DNA from: Artemia franciscana
Taxonomy: Eukaryota > Arthropoda > Branchiopoda > Anostraca > Artemiidae
Assembly (NCBI RefSeq): GCF_032884065.1
Contig: NC_088871.1
Coordinates: 50,798,162-50,862,161 of the forward strand
Reading direction: 5' to 3'
Length of the DNA: 64,000 nucleotides
Shown here: piece after piece, positions 42,111-54,780 of the stretch
How positions within the stretch are numbered: the stretch's first letter is position 1
Layout: every line of letters starts with the position of its first letter
Program-made: the position numbers and the translations under genes
Notes under the pieces: model-generated
What the model saw: only the letters and a program-made list of their open reading frames with translations
The model's database searches: none
What the model was told of the DNA's origin: nothing

Positions 42111-43755
42111 TGCAGCAGGACCTTTATCTTTACTTTTTTCCTTGATTTTTATGACAAATTAATGAGTTGTTTAGAACATATATAAACAAAATATATACCT
42201 CCAATCCCCTTATGTGGTAATATATAAATACCCTGAATTACATTCTGAATTATAACCTTTATTTGCATACCCCACCCCTAAGTATATCCAAATCTGGGAA
42301 TACACTTACACTTTGTAGGGGTAAAGCTCATTTGTCATGCAAATGAAGGTTATATTTGGATTCAGAATTAAATTTTGGGCTTGTATTTGCACATGAGGGG
42401 GTAGGGTATAGCCTATACTCTGTTAAAATGTAGGTTCAAACAAATTCATGAATCTCTTAGAAAAACTAGATAAACAAGGAAAGAAGTGAAGATAAAGGTT
42501 CTCCTGCTGCAAATATATTAGTTAAGATTATAATGCATATTATGAAGTAAGAATTATCTTCTTAACATGTATCTCTATAGAGTGATACTGGTTGTACAAT
42601 ACTGTTTACCCTTTAAGGGTATCAAACATAGCCCTAGTAACAAGACCTCCTATGCTATTTTTTTATAGACTATCAGGCTACTAAACCAGTTACTCATTAC
42701 CTGCTAAAAGGTAGGAAATATTTCAATAAATGACCTAAAAATAAAGGTAGCATTCCAATTCATACTTCATTTATATTCTTTCCAATTGTTTTGGTATTAA
42801 TTCAATTTTAAGCCCCCTATGGACACTAAAAGATGATACCCTTTTTTCTTATTTCAGATATGGCTTATATAGCCTACCTCTTTTGGCATCACTTTTGTTT
42901 AGACTAGTTTCCCTGTAACTAAATTTAGGTTAAAATTTTAGATAGACTACTTAAATCCTACTAGCTACTTCATTTTGTGAATCTCTTAGGCTTGCTCTCT
43001 GCTGTCTGAACCTTGTCCTTCAAAGGGTTCTATCAGTATAACTAGAGGTTGGTGTATTCAGCTGTGGTATATTATGAGTGTCTCTCCTTTGTACACTGAA
43101 TTAACCTAATTAAGATAAACATTTCAAAGAATTTTGGAATTATTGTACATTTTCCTGGTTTGATTATAAAACTTTGGGTTCATTATTTATTTCAGTCATT
43201 AATTTCTTATTGTACTTCTTTGTGGGTGTCAACCTTTTCTTTGTCTCTGGTGTTGCTCTCTGAGATACATGGCAAAGCAAGGAGCCTTATCCTTGAAACA
43301 AATACTTCTGCAAATAAGCTGTTGCTTGATTAGAAGTCTTTTTGTATTCTCATGTGTGTATTTTGTTTTCTTCAACACCATTTTGGCACTCCTTTGGCCC
43401 TCAGAATTAGTCCATCTTTGTCTGATCATTTTAATTGTCATATTTGTAAATATGACAACATTCAACTTCCATTAGTAACTTAAATCTTTCTAAATCTACT
43501 TAGCTAATTTAAGCTACTAGATCTTCTACTTAAATGAAGCATGAAACAAGTGTTTTTAGTTTTAAAACTTTGCTCAATCCCACTATATTATGCTTCAAAG
43601 ATCTTCAAAATATATTTCCTAAATTTAGGAAAATCCTTTGACATGGCCTAAAATTCCACTCCAGTTCTAGTATCAAAAATTATAGAGAGGTATATGGACT
43701 ATCATCAAGTCCTTTCATCTCTTTGACTACTTCATCAAAAGCTAGCTGCTGGAAG
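42111..43755. other. Intron 1 of copy B without recognisable features
   Basis: Matches 6545-8260 of copy A, including the second inverted repeat at about 42220-42400. No gene seen. Confidence 0.45.
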
Positions 43756-44910
43756 CACTCAATTATATACAATAATAAACTATTATTGATGATGGGAAGT
43801 ATGGGTACCTGAGCTACCTGTCCCCAGCAGTTTAAGGCCACTAGGCTGGCCAGTACAAAAATGGCTCTTCTTACTCTCCTGCTCTCTTCTGCCCAATCAA
43901 AATCTAAACATAAATCATATCCTTTTAAATTGATATCTTCATGCTTTAATATACACTATAACAATATTACTCTTCTTTAATATATTAATATATGCCTTAA
44001 ATATCTTGCAATCAATATCTCAGGAGAGGTTAGCATTCAGGATAGCTTTATAAATATTTAGAATCCTAGCCAAGGAGCAGAAACACTTTAGAGAAATAGT
44101 CTCCTCACTCTGAGCCTGACAATCAAATAATACATGCTGAATTGTTTCATCTGTTGAGAAGCAGATTTGGCATAAAGGGGAATGATGTAGTTTCCAATTA
44201 AATAGCAAGCTGTTTAGAAATAAGGCACCTGATCTCATTGGTAATATAGCACAGTATTCAATCTAGTATGAAATGGGGATAAAATTAATTTACTGTGATT
44301 AACATTGGATCTTTGCCTGATAATTTACTGCTAGAGAATAAGCCATATCACTATATTTGATGCCTTTATGACTTGGAACATGTTGGAAATACATCTAATT
44401 GCCTTTAGTCATAAGATAAAGAAGCTGTCTTCTAATATTATTTAAATCCTTGTCATTGCCAATTCTATTAATATTTTAAAGCAATAGTAATAATGATTTG
44501 GAGTCAGAGAGACAGTGTATATTTTCAAATTCTATATTATAATTTATAATATTTATCCAAGGCCAGGCAAATGGCACATAATTCAGTAGACAAAATAGAA
44601 GATCCTAACGGGAAAGTAAATGTTCAAGTTCAGGGATGGGATACATTCTCCTGCTCCAGCTCTCTCCCTCTGGACAAATCCATCTGTATTTATTTTTCTC
44701 CAATTAGGGTATGCCTTTGAGATCTGTTCAGCCAAAATAGTCCAGATCTCATAGTTAGGCATCAGGTTTTATCAATTGATATAAGTTCTACTTGACAACT
44801 TGGTGGACTCATTTCCCATTGAGGGGACTCAGTAAAGGGATATGCATAGTGTATCTATAGTGTATGCATAGTGTATCTTGCATAGTGTAGGCTGGCGTAG
44901 AAATATTAGG
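43755..44910 (-). pseudogene. LINE-a RNase H and C-terminal part (copy B)
   Basis: Same broken frames as 8260-9370: LCQICFSTDETIQHVLFDC knuckle and RNase H blocks. It is the same insertion as in A, inherited by duplication. Confidence 0.75.
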
Positions 44911-45153
44911 AGAAGCTGCCACTCCTTCAGATCAAGATTTAGGATTAGTTCTAGGATTGTGGAGGGCTGGACTTGCTATAACAACATTAAATAATAATTT
45001 ATTTATAAACCACAAAATATATTAAACTGTGGAGTAAACACACACAAAAAAAGAAAAAACAAGATAAAAATAACAACATAAATAACATACAACATGAATA
45101 AATTACCTCAATTCAAAAAATGGCCAAAGAGGGTCAAAAACACCAATCATTTG

Positions 45154-46644
45154 CTAAGTTTTAAGAGATATATCTTCAGATAAATGTTTCAGTCGCAAGG
45201 GCGCATACATGATGTCAAATTTAGAAACAACTGCATGATTCTGATGCCACCAAGGCAGACACAGCAAATAATTGCAATACTTAAAATATTCTGAGCGTAA
45301 TTTCTTTGTATCCTTTTTGCAAAGGAGGAAAGCAAAACCAGAAAGATAAAAAACAGCAGGGGCACAAAAACTAGAATAAAGACAGCATAGTCCTTTTTGG
45401 TTATACCAGCCATGATTTGGTGAAATTTTTCCGTAACCAACCCGCATACTTTTCAGCACGCTGGACATAATAGCAGAGCAAGTAGACAAAATTGACATGG
45501 AAAAAGAGAGACCCAACCATTTACTACCTGCTGACCATGGTATAGTTGAAGAACCCAAGCAAAGAAGTGATGCTGGTAGAGGACTCCCAAAACACAAAAA
45601 CTCACATTTGGAGGCATTAACTGAAAGGCCTACTATGGATAGTGTGGCTGAAAGCTGGTCAAAGTTGGTAATTAGACTATGTTTTGTCCGGCTAAGAAGC
45701 AGAACATCATCAGCATATGTAATGTGACTAATGCCTAAATTATCATTGTAAAAAATTGACAATTGAAGCTGTTGGAGACACAAAGCTAAAACCCATTTAA
45801 ATATATTCGGGGATAACACGGCTCCTTGCATAACACCCTTTTTAACAGGAATATACTCCCCTACAGTACGATTCCACTTCACCTCAACTGAAGAATTAGC
45901 ATACCCATACTTAAGCACAGAAACAATAGAAAGGCTGCTGCTAGGCTGCTAGAGAAAACAAAGCATTTGAATGAATTACATTGTCAAAAGTACTAGATAT
46001 GTCAACAGTCAAACAATACAGGGGACTTTTTTGATAACAGTTTGTTTCATTAGCCAACCCACAATATGGTGAGCTTGAACGCAGCCCATACCTTTTCTAA
46101 AACCAGGATGAAAGGGCGTAATATTGCACTTGAAGTTATGGCCAGTAGCAGTACTTATTCAAATAGCTTACTAACAGGACACAGTGATAGGACGGTAATT
46201 AGAGCAAACACTGGGGTCCTTACCCCTCTTGACTATGGGAGATATACAACCGGACAAAAAGCTATCTGGCACAATGGACTGTGCCAAACACATCTGAAAC
46301 AATAACTGCAAATGCTTCAGCAGTTCAGGACAATCATAAGCAAAAAAGTTGAAACAAAGACCATCACTATTGAGAGACTCAGACTTATTCAATTGGTTAA
46401 GAGCTCGGAGTATAACACCAGATTCCACCAATAACACTTGAGATTGGTTGATATGAATTGGGAGGATTGAGTTGACAAGCTTTGTAAAATGATTTTGGAG
46501 ATTAATATTAAATGAGAGCAAAATATTTTTATAATGAGAAATGAAGTCACATAGCCAAAGAGACAAATTAATTGGAGGTGAATGCTTTACACTGTTTATA
46601 ACACGATCCCAGGATTTCTTGTCACAAGGACCATAGGGACACAA
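45154..46644 (-). pseudogene. LINE-b reverse transcriptase (copy B)
   Basis: Frames 46644-46171 (finger region, ending NYRPITVSC with the usual RPI that A has changed to RHI) and 45918-45154 (GVMQGAVLSP, HITYADDVLLLSRT). Catalytic YADD is kept. Stops between the two pieces, near 45950-46170, make it non-functional. No endonuclease domain is visible. Confidence 0.85.
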
Positions 46645-46679
46645 AGCTAAACAGAGTTTGAGTATTCATTTATCAGCAT

Positions 46680-47770
46680 TGTTGAGAGCTGATCAGAGAA
46701 CTTTGCATTTTGGACTAAAACTGAATTGTTCTATAGTACAATTTTCACATTTTGGCAAGGCTTGGCAAGGGTATTCCTTGGAATTCACATGAGGGCCAGA
46801 ACATCTGGAACACTTGGGATGTGCTGGTGAGCAGGGACAAGTTCCAATCAGGTGATCAGTACTTTGACAGAAAAGTATTGACGTGGAATGGATTGACAGG
46901 GCTTAGCGCGAAAAATTTCGTTCCCAACTCGGATTTCCGAATCCAGTACCGCGTTCAGAGCGGCTTTGTTGATAAACTCAAGGCGAAAAGTGCGAGAATT
47001 GCCGATTTGATTAGCACTAATAAGTCCCTCTACTGTTGCCTCTAAATCAGCTCTTGAATAGTTATGGGGTATTTCACGGACAACTGCTAAAGGCTTTTCA
47101 TCAATTACTTTGATTTCAATATTTGGAATGGAGCTAGTAACAGTTGCAGCCAGCGTATTGACTGAGTGCTTATCACATACCATCACAACCCAGCTTCTGC
47201 TGTGTGGCTTAGATTTCAGAGTCACAATCCTGTTGTGACCATGCAACATTTCGAGCATCTTCATGCAAAGGATAGGGTCACTGAGCTCCAGTGGTGGGTT
47301 TCTTACAATGACAGCGTAGGATGGTTTTTTCGTATTTTGAGTAGGGGTTACAAGCTTAGACTGTCCCTCAGTAACCTTGGACGCAATATCACGCAGCTGT
47401 TCAAGACAAGAGTTCACCTAGGCACTGATGGTACTGAAGGCATCATCAGGGACATTGGCACTTCACTGGGACATTTGATAATAAAGTCCAGAAGCTTCAT
47501 GTTCTAGGAATTGCACTTTACAAGCAAAGAAATAATGTCCAAAGCACAGTTCAATGCAGCATTGGCTCCTACGCGCTTTGATGGGACTTCATTTGGAAAA
47601 AGCTTTAAAAAAAAAGCAATATACGGGTCTCACAAAGAGAAGAAAACTTGAAGAAATTGGCCATGTACTCTTTTATTGTATTGGGCAAAATTCCGTTAGC
47701 AAGATTTTTCTGTACAAAGCACAGGATAGGATTGAAGAAAAGTTCATCTTTGCACCAATTACCAGTTCCC
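46680..47770 (-). pseudogene. LINE-b ORF1 (copy B)
   Basis: A 189-codon open frame (47417-46848) holds the segment VRNPPLELSDPILCMKMLEM to FRLEFINKAALNAVL and KPCQSIPRQYF. CCHC knuckles follow in another frame near 46840-46770 (HPKCSRCSGPHV). The N-terminal part NWCKDELFFNPILCFVQKN is at about 47765-47700. Confidence 0.7.
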
Positions 47771-48339
47771 ATTTTCTCTAGATTGAAGGTTCACTTGCGA
47801 GAAAAGTAAAGGAAGCGTTGGAGACTGTCTACCTTGTCCCTGCAATTTAAGGGACAAGCCTGGTGGGTACCACGGTTCTTGCGAACAGCTCTCCCCCACC
47901 CTTCTGCTTAATTCTCTCCTTTCCCCTTTATTGTAACGCAATTGTCTATAATATCGGAAATTATAATTAATTTCGCAACTGCTTAATCCTGACCTATATC
48001 ATACATAGGTCATGAAAATATCAGTAAGAGAATTCACAGTTCCCATGGGAATTTTCACTCAAGTCTGAAAATAATCCGCTTATTTTTTATTCTTTGGGCA
48101 CTGAATTAATTACTATGAAAATATTGGCTATGGGTCAGGTAGTGATGATAATCCTTTACCAAATATTAGTAATAGGTTCAATCCAAAAAGATGTCCTCAA
48201 ACCTTGAACCCTGAATCAATTGAAACATTGGTTGCAATGTTTGATTGAAAGAGTTCAATTGAATCAATTGAACTCTGAAACATTAGGTTGCTCCCTAGCC
48301 AACTGTGGGAGAGATGTCTTTATAGAAGGTATTGGTGCC

Positions 48340-49467
48340 TGATCTTGTTTTTTTGGGGGGGGACCTGTAGCTAGGGCTTTGGAGGAAGGGCTAAATTCAC
48401 TTCCTTAGCCTCATTAGATCTTAGACCTGATAGGACTTTGGAGAGCTTGGCCAGCTCCTTTACAGCTATAGGGAAAGGAACATTTTCTTGCTGGGGAATC
48501 CTTAAAACTTTAGCCTATTGAACATGTTTTGGACATGAATTGTGATCTGTTGATTGATGACTAACATCACAATTTGTACATTTAGGACCTTCAGTACATA
48601 AACTTTCTGTAAACTAGAAATGATTACTGAGGCAATTGGGGCACCCCAATTCAGGGCAAGAACAGTACTTAGATGAGTGACCAAGCTTAAAACATTTTGA
48701 GCATTGGAGAGGCTTTTCTTGGTATGTTATATGAGCTATTAGCTGACCAAAAAGGAAAATTGGGTCAAATTGGGAACTGACAGGTAAGATAAAGAGGACA
48801 CTCTTACTGCTTATTAGTTCATTAAAATCTGGCTTGCCCATGCAATAAACTTCAAGAACCTCCAGTATTTCCCTCTTGTTGTTCATAGAACAATCTTTCA
48901 AGTCTTCAGTTAAGAGTTCTAATGGTATGTTATACAATACTATTTTCTTTGAATATTTCTGTGGTTTCCACCATTCTTATGTTACAGAGATATTACCAAT
49001 TTTGTATAGGTTAAGAACTTTACAGGCTTCATTTCTGTCAAAGAACATAACTGTTAATGAACCATCTCTGTTTACATTCACAATGAAGATACATCTAAAA
49101 GTTTTGAAAAGATTCATTTGAATGTTAGATACATTTTTGATACAAAATGTTTTGTCTTTTGCTGTTGGAGTAAAAAGAATAATGGGTTTGTCCTTTATCT
49201 TCATAGGTGGGACTAAGTTTGAGATTCCAATTATTTCAGGAGGACTTTTAGAAGGCTTTTTACGTTTCTGTTTTCTGCCCATTGTCTGAAAATCATCATT
49301 TGGCTGGGTATCAGTTTTGGAGATTTGGGACTCTGAGACAGTAATCTTGATATCATTCTGGCTATCATCATTGGATATTGGAGATACAAAATAGGAATAT
49401 CAGATTCTGAAAGCCAATTAGATGATTGACCTCCTTCCCTTAGGGGGCTTGAAGAACTTGGGAACAT
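48340..49467 (-). pseudogene. LINE-a ORF1, gag-like (copy B)
   Basis: Frames 49467-49231, 49282-48977 and 48937-48614 correspond to 13917-12780 of A. The first knuckle CSKCFKLGHSSKYC is intact here. A frameshift near 49290 and a stop near 48975 break it. Confidence 0.65.
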
Positions 49468-49689
49468 TGAGTTAAGAAAAGAAAATTGCGGAATCTCCTT
49501 CCACAGAATAAACTTAGAGGAAAAACCAAAAGTATGCCTCTAAAAAAAGGAATATTAAGAGCTTCAGCTCCCTTCACTCAGAAAATAAATGAAATCAATA
49601 ATTTAGCAATTTAGCACGTTCTTATCAAATTACAATAGGTATAGACATGGGTAGAACATTTTGAGAATGTATAAAACCAAGCTAAAGAT

Positions 49690-50505
49690 GCAAAAAAAGA
49701 TGTAAAGGAAAATGAAAAGTTCATAATTCCTTTGATCTGAAGGAAGATGTGTTTTGCAAGGAAGATTTAGAAACAGTACTATAACGATTAAAGAATAATA
49801 AGGCCCTAGGTACTGGTAATGTGGTAAATGAGTTTCTTATAGTGACTGCAAGGACAAAAGAGTTTCTGAAACTCATTACCTTACCTTAAGTTACCTTAAA
49901 TTGCAGCTTGGAGCAATCTAAAGATTTTTCTTGGTATAAATATGATTTTTGAAAAAGAAGAAGTACTGTACCTAGTAATTTTAAGAAAACACTAATTAAA
50001 CAACTGTAAGAAAGGTGATTCAATTGAAGATGGTGTAATTATAAGGCATTAGCCTGGTCGCTGTGGGTGGCAAATTACTTAGTAGTGTGATGCTTTTTAG
50101 ACTGAGACAGTGTAGACAAATTTTAAAGAAAAGAACAGTGCAGTTTTGGAAATTGTAGAGGATTGTTTGATTCCTTTGATACAGTTCATACAGAGCTTTA
50201 GTGAATATCTTATCCTTGTATGGTATACCAGATATATACATTAAAGTGATTAGTGATGAGTATGAGAATAGTTCTGTTGTAGTTAAGGTAGGGAATGAGG
50301 TCAGTTGCTGATTCTGTGTTGAGTCAGGAGTTAAGCAGGGTTGTGTTCTATGCCACTTTATATAGATCACTTTTGTGGACTTTTTTTTAAGAAGCACAGG
50401 AAAAGCATTGGGAGAACAGAATTAAATAGGGAGGAAAACTTTGTGGACTTAGATTATGCTTATGATTTAAGAATTCTAGATGAAAGGGTGAACAAAATTC
50501 AATGA
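49690..50505 (+). pseudogene. RTE-like reverse transcriptase fragment (copy B)
   Basis: Keeps about 240 bp missing from A (49921-50160), reading VAVGGKLLSSVMLFRLRQC and KEQCSFG, typical RT residues, then ENSSVVVKVGNEV and SGVKQGCVLCH. Interrupted by the CR1-type tail. Non-functional. Confidence 0.65.
49868..49922 (-). mobile_element. CR1-type LINE 3' tail (copy B)
   Basis: Same insertion as 14305-14376: minus-strand GATTGCTCCAAGCTGCAATT followed by AAGGTAA-type repeats. Confidence 0.7.
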
Positions 50506-51211
50506 ACTTTGAGAGGTTTCCCTCTATGCTCCTCTTATCTTCTGAAGTATTTATATTTCAGTCTTCACTAAATCATTTTTGTTGACTGAATCAAATGCCT
50601 GTTCATAAAAAAAAGAAATGATTTAAATTGGGAGGGTGCAAATTAACCTTTTGATCCCCTATGATCTTCAGAAAAATATCCAAAATGAGGAAAATATTTA
50701 GCATTGTCTGATCCCTAAGTTAAATATTCTTCATAAAAATTTACAGTTTACTAGCCAAAAATTAAGCACACAAGGATCCACTCTTAGAGGTAAGAGTTTG
50801 TCAACTACAAGAGATAAAAAAATTGCAAGATTTTTACCCTAACCTTTTGCTTGATCGTGGGAAGGATTCTATGGATAATCACTGCTTTCTTGGCAAGTAT
50901 TGAAACTTATTATAAAAATGAGCAATCAGTGGAAGTGAAACTCATATCCTCCTACATATGAAATGGATCACACTGATCCCCTTGCTGCTACATTCTATCA
51001 AAACTTGTTAGTTAATTTATCTGTTTTATTTTTTTTTACTTTATTGGTCATAAAAACAAATCGGAGTTTCACCAGACTAATATACCTCAATGCGTTTCAG
51101 TGCGTACTTGTATATATTTTTAGTTTTGATACTGGGAGATTCCATTAACTTTACTTCAATTCTTAATGTTTCTTCATATGCCTCTGTATAATTGATGTAT
51201 TTATATTCAAG

Positions 51212-51354
51212 GCTCCAATATGTGAACATGTGTTTTGTAATACTTGCATTACTGAGTGGTTAACATCAAGCCAGACTTGTCCTATAGACAGAACCAATTT
51301 AACTATTGATGGTCTGAAGCCTGCTCCAAGGATCTTGAGGAATTTTCTGTCTAG
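51212..51354 (+). CDS. RNF41-like exon 2, copy B
   Basis: Acceptor TTCAAG|GCTCC and donor AG|GTATTT are intact. It matches 15337-15479 with A to G at the Asp-Ala pair (GATGGTCTG gives Gly) and a silent AGA to AGG. Thirty-eight bases after it the assembly gap starts, so exon 3 of this copy is unknown. Confidence 0.85.
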
Positions 51355-51392
51355 GTATTTATTTAATTCTATATATTGCAGATATATACAAA

Positions 51393-51492
51393 NNNNNNNN
51401 NNNNNNNNNNNNNNNNNNNNNNNNNNNNNNNNNNNNNNNNNNNNNNNNNNNNNNNNNNNNNNNNNNNNNNNNNNNNNNNNNNNNNNNNNNNN
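51393..51492. other. Assembly gap (100 N)
   Basis: Exactly 100 N, a common placeholder for a gap of unknown size. Left of it is intron 2 of copy B (+). Right of it is the interior of LINE-a RT, which belongs to intron 1 in the opposite orientation. Order and orientation across it are not proven by sequence. Confidence 0.98.
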
Positions 51493-52088
51493 GTCTTTGT
51501 AATCTTATTTGGTCAAGCAAAATGTTCCCAGATGCTTGGAAGATTGCTCAGGTATTTCCAGCTTTAAAACCTTCTTACTCATCTAGTGATCCCAAGTCTT
51601 ACTGTCCTATATCAGTATTACCTGCCTTTATTGAAGTTCTGGCAAGGCTTGTCTATATATCAAGAATTGAGTAGTTTTCTGAAGTCAATAATCTCTTTCC
51701 TGGTGAACAAACAGGTTTCAGAAAAGGACATAGCTCTTTAGACAACATTACCTGGCTAGAAATTGATGTTTGCAACCCTCTTAAAATAAGACATGTCAAA
51801 ATGGCTGTTCTGTCTGACTGGTCAGATGCCTAGGACAATGTAGTTCCCAAAAAATTACTGGAACTTTTAATTAATCTTGACTTCCCATACTCTTTCATAA
51901 ATTTCATAAAGTCTTTTCAAACTGATAGATGTTTTTATGTTTGAGTAAATCAGTCAAGAGGTGAGTTAAGTTCTATTAGGAGAGGTCTTCTTCAAGGTGT
52001 GGTGTTGAGTCTTCTTCAAGGTGTGGTGTTGAGTCCTCTTCTATTCAACCTGTATGTTTCTGAATTTCAAGTATCTCGTGCATCATTT
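51493..52088 (+). pseudogene. LINE-a reverse transcriptase, 5' part
   Basis: Begins inside the RT finger right after the gap: VFPALKPSYSSSDPKSYCPI, then NNLFPGEQTGFRKGHSSLDN and a duplicated LLQGVVLSPLLFNLYVSEF. Stops include TAG near 51830 (in the first catalytic block, SDA.DNV). It ends at 52088, one codon before the GFYADD motif, where a CR1-like element is inserted. Confidence 0.8.
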
Positions 52089-52359
52089 CATCAGTTGATG
52101 ATGGTGATACAAACTTTATTGATGTGCTGTGACCTAGTTTAAATTTATCCAACATTTCCTATAGGCAGAGTGTTTCTTTCCCAATGTGTTATATGCTAAT
52201 GGATGCAGAAAAAAACGCTTAACAAAATAATACCTTTTCCGTCTTATTCTGTTTTTAATTAGACAATTATTTTATTTGTGATAAGTGCCATGTCACTGAA
52301 TTAATATTGTTTATCTTTCAACAGTTTTCTTCGAAGTTGTAATAAGTGTTGCCAATATT

Positions 52360-53321
52360 ATGCCGAAATCGACAGTAAAAAGTGTCGGCGCGTCTGATGA
52401 ATCGGGAAAAAGACCCAAAAAGCGCGTTCGAGAAAGCCCCTCCAAATCAGACTGCTGTATGAAATGCATAACAGGCCTTGACGAGAGTTCTAAATGTTTG
52501 AAGTGCGACTCTTGCAGCAAATAGACATGTGCTATTTGTTTAAATTTGAATGATGAAGAATTTGCTGCATTGAGCTCAGCTACAAGTAAGCTTGAGAGCG
52601 CTTGGAACTGTTCTAAATGCCTTAAAAGCCCAGCAACTCATGCTTCCAATGTAGCGGACATAACGTCTGCCGTTTCAGCCGCCATGTTGCCCTTCCAGAC
52701 AACTATCACCCAGATGCTAACTGAACTGGTCAATAGTACCATGGATACGTTGAAAGCAGACTTCAAACTTTTAAACACTAAAATGGTTACTATTGAGCAA
52801 AACCTCTCCACAAAGTGTGATGAAGAGACTACTCGGTCGATTGCCCAAGAAGAAATCAAATCTGCTAACATCTCAGCCTTGAGTGCATCCAATATTATAT
52901 GAATAGTGCGAGCTGAAAAGAATCATGATAGTCAAAAATTAAATATTGTTGCACTTGGAATACCAGTGTCTGGTGACCTGTCTATTTTTATTCAAGATTA
53001 TCTAGTGCAGCAGTATTGCATCAATCCTGGCGAGCTAATTAATGTTAGACGTTTGACGTCTTGTCCAAATTCAACCCCAAGCCAAAATCCTCCACTGGCA
53101 CTTTTCACTGTGTCCGGTTTCGAGGTTAAGAAAAAAAATCCTTCAGAAATTATTTGAACTCAGAGCGGAAATCCAGTTTCGATCCGACCAATCCAGGGAG
53201 GATCGCCTTAAACATAGAGAGCTTGTTCAGCAACTGAAAGAGAGAACAGCGTCAGGTGAAAAAAAATCTTGCAATCAGGAACTTAGAAATCGTCATAAAA
53301 GACGACGAAGACCTGCTGTAG
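52360..53321 (+). pseudogene. CR1-like LINE ORF1 (PHD-like finger, coiled coil)
   Basis: ATG at 52360 starts MPKSTVKSVGASDESG. Then CCMKCITG, CLKCDSCSK, a TAG at 52522-52524 (probably TGG before), TCAICLN and WNCSKCLKS give a C4HC3-like PHD finger. A helical region follows (TLKADFKLLNTKMVTIEQNL). A TGA at 52900-52902 and a frameshift near 53135 in an A-run break the frame. The end AIRNLEIVIKDDEDLL with TAG at 53319-53321 resembles CR1 ORF1 ends. In the family this protein is thought to bind RNA. Confidence 0.65.
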
Positions 53322-53599
53322 ACTGCAGTTCCACAGCAGGGGATGATTTTGGACTAAGCTGTAATGTTTCTCATCTGGACAGACTATTGTCACCAGATGA
53401 GAGTGTAAATAGTTTGTTTGTTTCAGTTGATGATGGTGTTTCATGTATTAATGAGTTGTTTTCAAGTAGTTCCTATTTTTTCAGCGCTAATTCAACAATT
53501 TCTTCTGGTGCTTCATCAACTGAGCCTCTTTCTGCTGGTGTATTTTTTGCTAATAAATCATCTCTGCACAGTGCAACCAAAAGTGCAACTCGTCATGCA

Positions 53600-54590
53600 A
53601 ATGATATTGGAAAATTCAGGATTCTTAGTGCGAACGCTGACGGCCTCTTCAACAAGGTTCCAGAGCTCCATCTCCGCCTACCAAAAGAAATAGTTGATAT
53701 TGCAGCCATATCTGAGATATGCCCCAAAAATGTGAAACAGCCTCTTACAGCCCAAGCACTTGAAATCAGTGAATACCGACTCATATCTAACATTGAGTCC
53801 AATGCCTGCAGGAGAGGTGTTTGAATATATGTAAAAAGCAGTTTCAAGGTAAGCACTTTGATTCCTTCTTCCCATTGCTGTGTTGGGGTTGAGAATGTCT
53901 GGGTTAGACTACAGTGTGGTAATTCTACAATGGCGGTCGGAGTGGTTTATCGTAGTCCTAATACTCCCTCTTGCCTTGAATCTGAACAGTATCTTGCTAA
54001 TATCATTTCTGATATTATCAAAGACTCTTGCAACCAACATGTGGTGATTCTTGGAGACTTCTATCTTCCCAATTATGATTGGGTTGATGGTTCTGGTTTT
54101 ACAGCCAAAAAATAGGAATCTCCATTTCTTACTTGTCTGTCTGAACATTTGCTGTTCCAAACTGTTGACCAACCTACACGGTACAGAGATGGTCAAGCAT
54201 CCAACATACTGGACCAACTGGACTAGTTATTCCTAATAATCCAGATTTGTGGACTAAAAATAAATTTCTTGCTCCTATTGGTAACAGTGATCATGCTGCT
54301 ATCCTCACAGAATTGCGCTTGTTTACTACTCAACCTCTTCCTAAACAACACAAAGTTATTGATTACAAGCGTATCTCTGAAAGACTTGCTGACTTTGATT
54401 GGGATACCATATTCACTTCAGATATTGAAGAATATTGGCAGAAATTCAAAGCTGTATTGCTAGTTTTTGAAAAAGCTCACACTAGAACATTTTGGAGGAG
54501 ACAGGCAAAAACACTACCCTTCATGACTTGTCTAACTAGCAAACTACTGAATAGGAAGAATCGAACCTGGAAAAACTTTAAAAAAAAATA
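53600..54590 (+). pseudogene. CR1-like LINE ORF2, AP endonuclease domain
   Basis: GKFRILSANADGLFNKVPEL starts an APE-type fold. Later come VGVVYRSPN, VVILGDFYLPNYDW (GDF motif) and LAPIGNSDHAAI with the catalytic SDH near 54280. Stops: TGA 53822-53824 and TAG 54113-54115. A frameshift near 54225 precedes the SDH part. It nicks target DNA in active relatives; here it is dead. Confidence 0.8.
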
Positions 54591-54780
54591 AAACAGCTGC
54601 AAACTATCAAAAGTATCAAAAGGCACGGAATGAGGCCACCAATTCTATCAAACAACTGAAGAAGAGTCATGAAGAAAGGTTAGCTGAAAATATAAAAAAT
54701 AATCCCAAGCTGTTTTGGCAGTATGCTTCTGTTAAATGTGGAAATAAGCACTCTGTCCCTGATTTTTTGTCAACAAAGCA

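Larger units (their letters stand above)
45010..47950 (-). mobile_element. LINE-b (copy B)
   Basis: Counterpart of 9490-12400, with fewer defects. The reverse transcriptase frame 45154-45918 runs 254 codons, through a position where A is frameshifted near 9827. ORF1 is also more open. Confidence 0.7.
38673..51392 (+). repeat. Duplicated segment, copy B
   Basis: It matches copy A (4191-15535) from CTATACTTTTCTAGTTTTTC to ATATATACAA just before the N run. Its own features are the MITE block 38970-40346, which replaces about 360 bp of A and C, and about 390 bp of LINE or flank sequence lost from A. It carries exons 1 and 2 of the RNF41-like gene but nothing 3' of them in this window. Confidence 0.9.

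Noticed and set aside
51230-51567. ORFs running through the N gap
   Set aside because: The N run is not sequence. Only exon 2 (51212-51354) is supported there.
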